64,000 nt of DNA from G963668655 sp963668655 (GTDB lineage: Bacteria > Myxococcota_A > SURF-8), in assembly GCA_963668655.2 (NCBI GenBank), contig CAXXPQ010000001.1, positions 124,001-188,000 on the forward strand, read 5' to 3'. A program made the position numbers and the translations under genes. Below the pieces are notes generated by a model. It searched no databases and was not told the DNA's origin. It saw nothing but the letters and a program-made list of their open reading frames with translations. This document shows positions 8,662 through 17,657 of this stretch, in pieces (positions within the stretch are counted from its first letter, which is position 1; every line of letters starts with the position of its first letter).

Positions 8662-8697
8662 TAAACTAAATTTTTATTAATTTAACAAAAGTCCACC

Positions 8698-9495
8698 ATG
8701 GCTCTTTGTCTTAATAATAAATGGTTCCTTCCGTCGATCTTTCTTGCGGTCGGCCTGTCCGTGGCGACGGCGGGATGCGGGCCGGACAAGGTTTTGACGG
8801 CCAAACTGGAAGATCTTCGCGGCCAGGTGGCGGAACTGAACCGGGACGTGACGGATGCTCACGTGCGCATCGAGGAACTGGGCAATCGCGTGTACATCCT
8901 CCAGGATCTCGTAGAACGGGCAAAGGTCGGCCAGAACGTCGGAGCCCCGCCCGGCGACCTGAAAACCGTGAAACTGGTGCCCAAAAGCGGGACACGAAAC
9001 GACGCGGCGGACCGAAAGACGCCTCTTGTCGCGGAAGCGCCGGCGGAGGAGCCGCCGAAGGTCTTTTCGAACTGGGATGGACGGTCGCCTCTGGATATCC
9101 GGGTGGACGTGGCTCCGATGAAGAACCGAAGTCGGATCGTCCGGGATTACGAGGAAGCCTATGCTTTCGTCAAGGCCAAGCGTTATGAAAAGGCCATTTC
9201 GGCCTTCGACGTGTTTCTCAAACGCTACCGGGAAACGTCCTACCGGGACAACGCCGTGTTCTGGACGGGGGTCAGCCGGTACGAACTTGGCCGAATAAAC
9301 GAAGCCGCAACGGATTTCCGGGCGGTGATGGAAATGAAAAATAGTAACAAAAAGGCCGATTCGATGTATTATCTAGGCCTGTGCGATCTGAAAACAGGAA
9401 ACGAAGCGGGCGCGACCCGGGTTTGGGAACGGCTCATCAAGGACCATCCATCCTCGGAAGCGGCCCGGAAAGCGACGAATCGTTTGAGGAAATGA
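8698..9495 (+). CDS. CpoB/YbgF-like TPR lipoprotein
   Basis: A 265-aa exported protein. The signal peptide ends in SVATAGC (lipobox-like). A coiled coil follows (about 33-75, KLEDLRGQVAELNRDV...EELGNRVYIL), as in the trimerising helix of CpoB. After a linker come C-terminal TPRs (about 150-262: YEEAYAFVKAKRYEKAISAF, AVFWTGVSRYELGRINEA, YYLGLCDLKTGNEAGA) matching the Tol-Pal-associated YbgF/CpoB family, which coordinates peptidoglycan synthesis with outer-membrane constriction. No tol or pal genes are in view; a LysM protein gene follows 34 nt downstream. ATG 8698 sits in an AT-rich leader without a clear ribosome-binding site. Confidence 0.8.
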   Translation: MALCLNNKWFLPSIFLAVGLSVATAGCGPDKVLTAKLEDLRGQVAELNRDVTDAHVRIEELGNRVYILQDLVERAKVGQNVGAPPGDLKTVKLVPKSGTRNDAADRKTPLVAEAPAEEPPKVFSNWDGRSPLDIRVDVAPMKNRSRIVRDYEEAYAFVKAKRYEKAISAFDVFLKRYRETSYRDNAVFWTGVSRYELGRINEAATDFRAVMEMKNSNKKADSMYYLGLCDLKTGNEAGATRVWERLIKDHPSSEAARKATNRLRK

Positions 9496-9529
9496 TCTGT
9501 TAACCGTAGCCAGCCAAGGAGGCAGCGGT

Positions 9530-10828
9530 ATGAAAACGGCCCAATGGATTTTGTGGATCACGGCGGCGTGCCTCGTGCTCTGGACTTCCCTTGCCTCCGC
9601 CCAGGAGCGGATCGACGAGGGCCCCGGCTCGAACCAGACCTACAACCCCGGTGGAATGCAGGCTCCACCTCCCTCGGCGCCTCCCGGCGGAGGGTATGGA
9701 GGGTACAACGCGCCCCCAGCCCAGCCCAATTCCTACGACGGATATTCCGGCGGATACGACGGCGGGAGCATGGAACCGACGGGCGGCGAAGGGGACGTTC
9801 CCTATCCCAGCGTGGAGGGCGACGCCATCACGCGCTACGAGGTCCGTTCCGGCGATACCCTGTGGGACATCTGCGCCAGGCTTCTGGGAAGTCCCTGGTA
9901 TTGGCAGAAAGTCTGGGCCATGAACCCCCAGATCGCCAATCCGCACTGGATTTATCCGGGCAACATCATCTATTTTCATCAGGCCGGGACCATGGGAACC
10001 ATGGTGGGCATGGAGGATCAGACCGCCGAGCAGGAGATGGAGGATATTCCCGAGATCATGGACGCCGAGGCCTGGGGCAAGGTTTCCGAGGGCGGAAAGT
10101 ACGAGCTTCAGCAATACATGACCAAGCTGAACAGTTCCTCTTTCAATTTCTACAATTTTCGCCGGGACGGCTTCATCGCCAGAAACGAGCTGAAGTATTC
10201 CGGCCGCATCGCGGGCAGCCCGGAAGAGGCCATCTATCTCTCCGAGCATGATATCATCTACATCAAGCCCCAGAAGAAAGCGGCCCTGAACCTCTTTTCC
10301 ATCGGCCAGTCCTATCAGATCTTCCGCCAAATGGGGAAGGTGGAGCATCCGGTCACCGGCGACAAGATCGGGTACAAGATCAAGGTGCTCGGCAAGTGCG
10401 TCATCAAACGCATCAACGACAACGTCGTCACCGCCCAGATCATCGGCAGTTACGATCCCATCGAATTCGGCGACCTGGTGCGCCCCTGGAAGAGCCCGGT
10501 CAAGGACATTCGTCCCCAACGGAACAAAGTCACCATGGGCGGGTACATCGTGGACACGCTGGAGGACAACCTGGTCCTGGCCGAACATCAGATCGTGTTC
10601 CTGGACAAAGGCATCAGCCACGGCGTAGAGGAGGGCAACCGCCTGTTCGTCATCCGCAAATTCATGACGGACATGTACGACGCCCTGGACAAGGATGAAC
10701 TACCCTACGAAAAAATCGGCGAGTTGATCGTTCTGTCCGCCGGAAGCAAGACCAGCGTGGCCCTGGTCAGCCGCAGTCTGGTGGAACTGAAGGCCGGCGA
10801 CAAGGTCACCATGGAGAAGAATTACTAG
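9530..10828 (+). CDS. Exported LysM peptidoglycan-binding protein
   Basis: A 432-aa protein starting at ATG 9530 after a strong AAGGAGG. It has a Sec signal peptide (SLASAQ, cleavage near 24), then a Gly/Pro/Tyr-rich low-complexity segment (about 40-85). One LysM domain follows (about 102-155: YEVRSGDTLWDICARLLGS, NPHWIYPGNIIYF), which binds glycan strands. The remaining 270 residues, without a recognised domain, are predicted mixed alpha/beta and contain a region (LGKCVIKRINDNVVTAQI ... GDLVRPW) reminiscent of SH3-like or FlgT-like beta folds. It probably acts in the periplasm together with the CpoB-like lipoprotein encoded just upstream. Confidence 0.85.
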   Translation: MKTAQWILWITAACLVLWTSLASAQERIDEGPGSNQTYNPGGMQAPPPSAPPGGGYGGYNAPPAQPNSYDGYSGGYDGGSMEPTGGEGDVPYPSVEGDAITRYEVRSGDTLWDICARLLGSPWYWQKVWAMNPQIANPHWIYPGNIIYFHQAGTMGTMVGMEDQTAEQEMEDIPEIMDAEAWGKVSEGGKYELQQYMTKLNSSSFNFYNFRRDGFIARNELKYSGRIAGSPEEAIYLSEHDIIYIKPQKKAALNLFSIGQSYQIFRQMGKVEHPVTGDKIGYKIKVLGKCVIKRINDNVVTAQIIGSYDPIEFGDLVRPWKSPVKDIRPQRNKVTMGGYIVDTLEDNLVLAEHQIVFLDKGISHGVEEGNRLFVIRKFMTDMYDALDKDELPYEKIGELIVLSAGSKTSVALVSRSLVELKAGDKVTMEKNY

Positions 10829-10917
10829 AAGCCGTCGGCGGATCCGCACCGAACGGGGTCTGATCGATCGTCTTCCGTTCATTTCCGGATCAATTCGGAT
10901 TCGCGGGAGGGAAGCCC

Positions 10918-11883
10918 ATGGAGCGCACCATCCATCACGTGTCCAACGGCGACGGCTGGCGGCTGGCGCTGAAACGCATCGTCGATCCGGAACGGCGCGA
11001 TCCGGCCCTCCGTCCTCTCGTGATCGTTCCCGGCTACGGTATGAACGCCTTCATCTTCGGCTACCATCCCCAGGGCGACTCCATGGAGGACTACCTGGCC
11101 AAGGCCGGTTTCGAGGTCTGGTCGATCAATCTGCGCAATCAGGGCCCCACGATTCGGGAAGGGGGGAAGAAGGAATACGGTTTCCGCGAAGTGGTGCTGA
11201 CGGATCTGCCCGCCGCGCTGGATTACATCCTGGACACTGCCCGGCCCGAGGAGGATCGGGTGGATCTGATCGGGTGCAGCCTGGGCGGAACCTACGTCTA
11301 TGCCTATGCCGCGCTTTGCGGAACCGGTCGGGTGGGATCCATCGTCGGGATGGGCGCGCCGCTACGCTGGGTGGAGATCCATCCGGTGCTGGGCTTCGCC
11401 TTTGGGAGTCCGTTCGTGGCCGGAATGCTGAAAATCAACCACACGCGCAGTCTGGCGCGTCTGGGACTGCCGCTGTTGACCCGGATTCCCTCGCTTTTGT
11501 CCATCTACCTGCATCCGGAGATTGTGGACCTTTCCCGTACGGACCAGCTCGTGCGCACGGTGGAGGATCCCAACCGCACCCTGAACCGGGAAATCTCCGT
11601 GTGGATGAAGAACCGGGATCTGGTGATCGACGATCGCAACGTCTCCAAACTTTTCGGAAACGTGACCAATCCGCTGCTTTGTCTTCTGTCCAACGCGGAC
11701 GGCATCGTGCCGATCCCCACGGCCATGTCGGCCTGCGAACTGTCCGGATCGGACGTGACAGATTCCTTCGTTTCCGGAAACGAGCGCGTGAAGATGGCGC
11801 ACGCGGACATGTACATCTCCCACTACGCCCAGTCCATGGTGTTCAAACCCCTGGCCGAATGGCTGAAGGCCCATTCAGGCTGA
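10918..11883 (+). CDS. Alpha/beta hydrolase
   Basis: A 321-aa cytoplasmic alpha/beta hydrolase. The oxyanion strand is VIVPGYGMNAF (about 40-50) and the nucleophile elbow is GCSLGG (Ser near 122). A late Asp (NADGIVPIPTA, about 260) and His (VKMAHADMY, about 300) complete a plausible triad. It resembles the lipase/poly-hydroxyalkanoate-synthase-like branch ('SINLRNQGP' after the second strand), but the substrate cannot be told; the residue before the Ser is Cys, as in that branch. Start ATG 10918 follows GGGAGG. It converges with a membrane-protein gene 41 nt away. Confidence 0.8.
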   Translation: MERTIHHVSNGDGWRLALKRIVDPERRDPALRPLVIVPGYGMNAFIFGYHPQGDSMEDYLAKAGFEVWSINLRNQGPTIREGGKKEYGFREVVLTDLPAALDYILDTARPEEDRVDLIGCSLGGTYVYAYAALCGTGRVGSIVGMGAPLRWVEIHPVLGFAFGSPFVAGMLKINHTRSLARLGLPLLTRIPSLLSIYLHPEIVDLSRTDQLVRTVEDPNRTLNREISVWMKNRDLVIDDRNVSKLFGNVTNPLLCLLSNADGIVPIPTAMSACELSGSDVTDSFVSGNERVKMAHADMYISHYAQSMVFKPLAEWLKAHSG

Positions 11884-11924
11884 GGGATCGTCCGTCCTTG
11901 TTCGATTGAATTCCGAAGAAGAAA

Positions 11925-12641
11925 TCAGAGGGGAGGCAGGCCGGTCGAAGCGGGAGTGTCCGGTTTTTCGAAGATCGCCCGGACCGACGGCCGCATGAGA
12001 TACCAGATGATGCCGCCGTGCATCAGCGCGAACAGCAGGCAGATCGCAGACCAGGCGGCCTTCATGTGATTCTGCATCACCTCGGGGTCGATGCGGCCTC
12101 CCAGCGGCGCCATCTCCGCCATCCGCCCGGCGAAGGCCGCTAGTGGGGGAATGGCCTTGAAGCCCATGTAGGCCGTCACCAGCGTGGCCAGAAACAGAAA
12201 AACGATCTCCGTCTGCCGCCCCCAGTCGGCGCGGTTCAGCATGGCCGCCCCGCCGGCCAGGGCCATGAGCGAAAGCAGTAGGTTCACCAGCAAAAAAAGC
12301 GTCCGGTCGGGAACCAGGGTTTCGTACAACTGGAAAAGTTCGGAGACCATTTCGGTGGTCATACGGACGTTTTCCTTGAAGATCGGGTCGGCCATCATGC
12401 GCCGAAACTGGCGGATTTCCTCTTGATCCGGGCCGAACCAGCGCAGATAAACGTTGTCGTTCAGCGCATCGTCCTTGCCTTCCAGCAGATCGTTCCAATT
12501 TTTCATGAATTCCGAATGGGACATTTCGTGCATGCCGCTGGTGTATCCGCTTATTGCGGCCCAGACGCCGCAGCCGCCGAAGGCGATGCTGAAAACGGCC
12601 AGAACGATCAGGCTGGCGGTGAGAGTAGGCGGCTTGTTCAT
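11925..12641 (-). CDS. Four-helix membrane protein, unknown
   Basis: A 238-aa protein with four hydrophobic segments: an N-terminal one (SLIVLAVFSIAFGGCGVWAA), two central ones (LFLLVNLLLSLMALAGGAAML, IVFLFLATLVTAYMGF) and one near the end (SAICLLFALMHGGIIWYLM). A hydrophilic loop of about 85 residues (35-120) with 'MHEMSHSEFMKNW' lies between the first two. No family recognised. The start ATG 12641 has AAGGAAAG upstream. It stands alone: a strong terminator separates it from the kbl operon upstream. Confidence 0.65.
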   Translation of the reverse strand: MNKPPTLTASLIVLAVFSIAFGGCGVWAAISGYTSGMHEMSHSEFMKNWNDLLEGKDDALNDNVYLRWFGPDQEEIRQFRRMMADPIFKENVRMTTEMVSELFQLYETLVPDRTLFLLVNLLLSLMALAGGAAMLNRADWGRQTEIVFLFLATLVTAYMGFKAIPPLAAFAGRMAEMAPLGGRIDPEVMQNHMKAAWSAICLLFALMHGGIIWYLMRPSVRAIFEKPDTPASTGLPPL

Positions 12642-12712
12642 GAAAACACGCTTTCCTTTTCATTCGCGATGTGCCGGATTTCCGAAAACCGTATCCAATC
12701 ATATCCGAATCG

Positions 12713-12740
12713 AAAAAAAGGGCAAGGCCCTGCCTTGCCC
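12713..12740 (-). terminator. Rho-independent terminator of the tdh-kbl operon
   Basis: Read on the minus strand: an 8-bp perfect GC-rich stem (arms at 12733-12740 and 12720-12727, 5-nt loop) followed directly by seven T. It lies 27 nt past the kbl stop. Confidence 0.9.
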
Positions 12741-12767
12741 TTCTGAAATTTCTTTCGTTCGGTGAAA

Positions 12768-13958
<1,191 letters not shown>

Positions 13959-14052
13959 ATCGATCTCCTTCGTGTTATTTGGAAAAGGGAGCGGCGGCGG
14001 AGCCCTTTGCCGCGCTTTCCCGCCGTCCGTTCAAACCGTTTGAGCGAAGCCT

Positions 14053-15099
14053 TTATTCCAGGCTCAGCACCACCTTGCCGCACTGGCCGGACTGCATGAG
14101 TTTGAAGCCTTTCTCGTATTCGTCGAAGGGAAACTCGTGGGTGATGACCGGAGAAACGTCCAGGGAGCCGGACACCAGAAGGCCGCGCATGACGAACCAC
14201 GAATCCCAGATGCGGCGGCCGGTGACGCCGTGAATGGAGACGGAACGGAACACCACGTCGGAGGCGATGTCCAGGGGCACCTCGGCGTTGGGAATGCCCA
14301 GAAGCACCACGTTTCCGGCCATCTTCACGCACTTGACCGCCGCCTGGATGGCCTGAGGCGTCCCGGCGATCTCCATGGCCACGTCCACGCCGTGGCCGTC
14401 CGTGTGCTGCTTGATGTATTCCACCGGGTCGGTGTTCTTGGTGGCCACCACGTGATGCGCGCCCAGTTGTTTCGCCAGGTCCAGGCGATACTGGTTGCTG
14501 CGCCCGAAGGCGAAGATCTCCGCCGCGCCGATGGCTTTGAGCACCGCCACGGCCAGAAGCCCCACCGGGCCCAAACCGTAGACCGCCACCTTCTTGCCCA
14601 CGCAGTCGGCGCGGAAGACGGTGTGGATCGCGTTTCCCAAGGGATCCTGGATGGAGGCTTCCGCCGGGCTGGTCTTCGGATCGTTCTTCCAGATGTTGCG
14701 CTCCGGCATGCAGAAATACTCGCGGAACGCGCCGTCGATATCGTAGCCCAGGCCCTTCCAGTCGTAACAGACGTGGCCGTCGCCCGTGCGGCAGTTGTCG
14801 CAGAATCCACAGACCAGGTGGCCCTCGCCGGAGACGTAATCGCCCGGCTGGACGTTGGTGACGCCCTGGCCCACTTTCACCACGTCGGCGGCGAATTCGT
14901 GCCCGATGATGGTGGGGATTTTCACTCGGTTCTGGCTCCAGGCGTCCCAGTTGTAGATGTGCAGGTCCGTGCCGCAGATGGCCACGGCGCGGTTTTTCAG
15001 AAGCACTTCGCCGAATCCCGGCTCGGGAACGGGAACATCCTTGAATTCCAGGCCGCCCGGCTCGGGCCGCGCCTTCACGATCGCCTTCATCATGCTCAT
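14053..15099 (-). CDS. tdh: L-threonine 3-dehydrogenase
   Basis: A 348-aa zinc-dependent medium-chain dehydrogenase that oxidises threonine to 2-amino-3-ketobutyrate using NAD+. The catalytic zinc ligands are in VAICGTDLHIY and GHEFAADVV. The structural-zinc lobe has four Cys (LVCGFCDNCRTGDGHVC). The Rossmann glycines are VYGLGPVGLLAV, and EIAGTPQAI and GVTGRRIWDSWF are typical of Tdh. Its product feeds Kbl encoded downstream. The start ATG at 15099 (MSMMKAIVKA) has AGGAAAGG upstream; an internal Met three codons later is also possible. It is driven by the promoter at 15176-15203. Confidence 0.97.
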   Translation of the reverse strand: MSMMKAIVKARPEPGGLEFKDVPVPEPGFGEVLLKNRAVAICGTDLHIYNWDAWSQNRVKIPTIIGHEFAADVVKVGQGVTNVQPGDYVSGEGHLVCGFCDNCRTGDGHVCYDWKGLGYDIDGAFREYFCMPERNIWKNDPKTSPAEASIQDPLGNAIHTVFRADCVGKKVAVYGLGPVGLLAVAVLKAIGAAEIFAFGRSNQYRLDLAKQLGAHHVVATKNTDPVEYIKQHTDGHGVDVAMEIAGTPQAIQAAVKCVKMAGNVVLLGIPNAEVPLDIASDVVFRSVSIHGVTGRRIWDSWFVMRGLLVSGSLDVSPVITHEFPFDEYEKGFKLMQSGQCGKVVLSLE

Positions 15100-15175
15100 G
15101 GTCTATTACCTTTCCTAAGGGGAGTCGATCGCCCGGGAGGCCGACCTCCGCGCCGCCTCCGACGTATTTTCGCGC

Positions 15176-15203
15176 ATTGTACCTTTTGATGGAGGGGAGT
15201 CAA
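15176..15203 (-). promoter_or_regulatory. Promoter of tdh-kbl
   Basis: On the minus strand: TTGACT (15203-15198), a 16-bp spacer and TACAAT (15181-15176). The start near 15169 gives a leader of about 70 nt. Its -35 element is only 12 bp from the -35 of the divergent FRG promoter, so the two polymerases should compete. Confidence 0.75.
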
Positions 15204-15215
15204 TGGAATTGTGAC

Positions 15216-15244
15216 TTGGAAAATGCGGAGAAAAGGAATAAGAT
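15216..15244 (+). promoter_or_regulatory. Probable promoter of the FRG-domain gene
   Basis: TTGGAA (15216-15221), a 17-bp spacer and TAAGAT (15239-15244), each hexamer 4/6 to consensus. ATG 15275 follows with GGGGAG as ribosome-binding site. Confidence 0.5.
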
Positions 15245-15253
15245 TCCCGCATT
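15222..15253. repeat. 7-bp inverted repeat across the FRG promoter
   Basis: AATGCGG (15222-15228) and CCGCATT (15247-15253) are perfect complements 18 bp apart. The arms flank the -10 element, so this could be an operator or, in part, a 5' hairpin. Confidence 0.45.
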
Positions 15254-15274
15254 GGGATCCGGGGAGAAAAAACC

Positions 15275-16027
15275 ATGGAGAATGAAATTCGGATCGAATC
15301 CTTCGATAAATACATTGAAAAAGTGCGGGAAGATTATGATCCCAGGCATCCCATTCTTTTCCGGGGGCAGGCAGACAGGGATTGGGCGCTCGTTCCGAGA
15401 GCAGGCAGGGAAAAGTTCAAGGCAACCAACGATAAAGCTCTGTTCTACGAATGGAAACGGCGGGCGGTGGAATGCCTGGAAAAGACGCCGGATCCGAAGG
15501 ACGACGTTAGCTGGTTGGTCATTGCGCAGCATCACGGCCTGGCGACGCGGCTCTTGGACTGGACTACGAATCCCCTGGTCGCCCTGTTTTTCGCTGCTGT
15601 CGAGTATCCGGAAAAGGACGCGGCGGTCTTCTGCTATTATCGCGAAGATCTGCGTTCTTATGAAAACATCGAGGAGGAGCTTTTCGGGCTCTGTACCGAG
15701 GAATATCCCCAGATCATCCGACCGCCTTCCATCGTCCCGCGCATCGCCCGGCAGGCGGGTGTCTTCACCGTTCATTTTTCGTTCGAGAAAGCTTTCGGTT
15801 GTCCCGAATCTCTGATGGAAGGGGATGCGTTGGAAAAAATAGTCATTCCCGCGTCGTTGAAGAAACACGCTTTGAATATGCTGGATTTCTTTGGAATCAA
15901 CGACTCCACGCTGTTTCCGGACATCGATGGATTATCGCGCTATTACAACTGGAAGGCGGAGAACAAAAATTTCATTCGCGATCCTTCTCTGGACGATGAG
16001 GACACGCTCTCCTATGGGGTGATTTGA
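15275..16027 (+). CDS. FRG-domain protein
   Basis: A 250-aa cytoplasmic protein with the FRG domain (PF08867-type). Signatures are PILFRGQADRDWALVPRAGR (about 25-45), the QHHGLATRLLDWTTNPL motif (about 88-105) and LFFAAVE. The name-giving FRG and the HHG...RLLDWT block are intact. The biochemical activity of FRG domains is unsettled; they occur as stand-alone genes and in mobile or defence-associated loci. The gene is visibly less GC-rich than its neighbours and stands alone between the tdh promoter and an opposing membrane-protein gene, which suggests acquisition. It ends only 7 nt from the stop of that opposing gene. Confidence 0.85.
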   Translation: MENEIRIESFDKYIEKVREDYDPRHPILFRGQADRDWALVPRAGREKFKATNDKALFYEWKRRAVECLEKTPDPKDDVSWLVIAQHHGLATRLLDWTTNPLVALFFAAVEYPEKDAAVFCYYREDLRSYENIEEELFGLCTEEYPQIIRPPSIVPRIARQAGVFTVHFSFEKAFGCPESLMEGDALEKIVIPASLKKHALNMLDFFGINDSTLFPDIDGLSRYYNWKAENKNFIRDPSLDDEDTLSYGVI

Positions 16028-16034
16028 TAATCGG

Positions 16035-16391
16035 CTATTCCAACTTCCCGAAGCGTTTTCGGAAAAACTCGGCCGGGGCCAGGGAACGGCGGCTGTAGAT
16101 CTCCGCCGCCCGGCGGGGACCGAAGACCGCCGCCACCAGGTAATACTTGAAATTGCCGGAAAAATCGTCGCCCCCGGCCAGAAGCGCCGCCACGGCCGCA
16201 AGCGCGAGCAGGGGCAGCACAAGATAGGACGGGACCAGCAACACCACAGGCACGAGCGTCTTCCAGGTTGCCGGACGCCTGGCGATGCGGCACATGCCCA
16301 GCCACCATAAAAGGATGAACAGATGGGTGCAGGTGAGCACCAGAAGACCCCACCAGCCGATGGATGCGAACAAACTGCCGGTTCCGTCCAT
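16035..16391 (-). CDS. Small membrane protein (118 aa)
   Basis: ATG 16391 is chosen because CAGGGAG lies 6 nt upstream; the frame stays open further up. Two long hydrophobic segments (about 8-30, IGWWGLLVLTCTHLFILLWW; about 42-68, LVPVVLLVPSYLVLPLLALAAVAALLAG) precede a basic cytoplasmic tail containing 'FGPRRAAEIYSRRSLAPAEFFRKRF'. The pattern (membrane hairpin, then basic tail) resembles the small 'signal peptidase I-like/DUF5684' membrane proteins, but the match is loose. Convergent with the FRG gene. Confidence 0.55.
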   Translation of the reverse strand: MDGTGSLFASIGWWGLLVLTCTHLFILLWWLGMCRIARRPATWKTLVPVVLLVPSYLVLPLLALAAVAALLAGGDDFSGNFKYYLVAAVFGPRRAAEIYSRRSLAPAEFFRKRFGKLE

Positions 16392-16663
16392 GCGGGACTC
16401 CCTGAAAAACGAAAGAGATCCGCTCCTTATAATACAGTTCGGCGCTTGTGGCAAATTCATGACCTCGGAATGCCTTTCCGGACGGCCGGGGTGAAAGGAA
16501 AGGAAAGTCGGCGGGAAAATGTTCCCGAAACTTGCGAGACGGGCAAAACTGTGACAAATTGGATGAAATCCAGGGATCGGGACGGCGGGACGAGAAGCGG
16601 CGATTCGTCGAAAAACGGCAAAGGTGGGTTACGGGCGTGCCATCGGCATCGGACAGACAGCTA

Positions 16664-16826
16664 GAAGCCATCTCAAAGATACGTTCGGCCGGATTTCGGA
16701 TGCTTTCCGGCCGTCTTCGCCGCCGGACGCTTCTCGAAAGATTTCCGATATTCCTCGTCGCGTCGCCGACGAATCCAACCGAAAATCCTCTCGAAATCCG
16801 GCCGAACGTATCCTTGAGACGGCTTC
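16664..16826. repeat. Long imperfect inverted repeat (hairpin, arms about 60 nt)
   Basis: Bases 16664-16698 pair with 16792-16826 over 35 positions with only two mismatches. The pairing continues inwards, with a 1-nt offset and frequent C/T changes, to about 16725 and 16764. In a minus-strand RNA both outer mismatches, and most inner ones, become G-U wobbles, so the structure looks preserved as RNA in that orientation. The same symmetry makes the two strands translate to similar peptides. No direct target duplication is visible at the ends. It lies in the divergent gap 16392-16813, where I see no other feature. Confidence 0.7.
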
Positions 16827-17644
16827 CGGCCATCGGGCGATTCGGTTTTATCTTATTGATATCCCTAACTTCTTTTTCCATGGCGACCGGCTGTCTGCAC
16901 CTTGGCCCGGAAGATTTTCTGTTCCCGGAGGAAATCGCGGAGATCCAGTCGTTACGCGCCCGGATTTCCGGTATGCGCCAGACGTCGGGAGTGGAGCATT
17001 TCGAGTCCGGCCGCCGGGCCTTCGGCCGCGGAGAACTGGGACTCGCCTACGGCCACTGGACCCGGTCCGCCGCCCTGATTCCGGACTGGCACATGCCGTA
17101 CATCGAACTGGCCAATCTGCATCCCCTGTACGACCGGGATTCCGGGGCCGCCCTGGCGGCCATCCGCAGGGCGGTGGACCTGTTTCCCGAAAGTCCCCGG
17201 AATCGCTTTCTTCTGGGCGTCGCGCTGACCCACGAAGGCCGGACCGAAGAGGCGGAAAAGGCGTTTCTCAAGGCCATCGAACTGCGCCCCGATTACGTGG
17301 AACCCCACCACCGCCTGGCGAACTTCTACCGTTCCGGAGGCCGGGAAGTGGACGCCATTCGGGAGTATGAATGGATTCTGAAGCAACAATCGGCCAATGC
17401 GTCGCTATTGGCCATTCTGGCCGCGCTTTACGAGAAGACGGGACGGATGAACGACGCGGAAGCCGCCCTGAAACGGCTTTTGTCGATGAGTCGCGACGCG
17501 GCCTACGCCTTTTACAAACTGGGATTGTTTTACCAGCGGACGAACCGGCCGGCGGACGCGGAAAAGGCGTTTCTCCGGGCCGAAAGCCTCAAACCCGCGG
17601 GACAAAAGCGGAAAATGCGGCCTCTTCCTCCATCCAAGCGCTGA
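16814..17644 (+). CDS. TPR lipoprotein
   Basis: A lipoprotein of about 276 aa. The start is uncertain: the frame is open back to ATG 16532, but the upstream part is built from the inverted repeat. TTG 16814 gives a normal 27-residue signal peptide ending in FSMATGC (lipobox). TTG 16814 itself lies inside the right arm of the hairpin. The mature protein has at least five TPRs: FESGRRAFGRGELGLAYGHW, RFLLGVALTHEGRTEEAEKA, PHHRLANFYRSGGREVDAI, LLAILAALYEKTGRMNDAEA, AFYKLGLFYQRTNRPADAEKA. It is probably an outer-membrane-anchored scaffold. RNase J follows 13 nt downstream, so they may be co-transcribed. Confidence 0.75.
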   Translation: MRRLPAIGRFGFILLISLTSFSMATGCLHLGPEDFLFPEEIAEIQSLRARISGMRQTSGVEHFESGRRAFGRGELGLAYGHWTRSAALIPDWHMPYIELANLHPLYDRDSGAALAAIRRAVDLFPESPRNRFLLGVALTHEGRTEEAEKAFLKAIELRPDYVEPHHRLANFYRSGGREVDAIREYEWILKQQSANASLLAILAALYEKTGRMNDAEAALKRLLSMSRDAAYAFYKLGLFYQRTNRPADAEKAFLRAESLKPAGQKRKMRPLPPSKR

Positions 17645-17657
17645 AAGCGGAGTCATC

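Noticed and set aside
16532..16813. Upstream extension of the TPR lipoprotein to ATG 16532
   Set aside because: Most of the extension is the inverted repeat; it would put about 95 residues before the lipoprotein signal peptide, which is not compatible with export.
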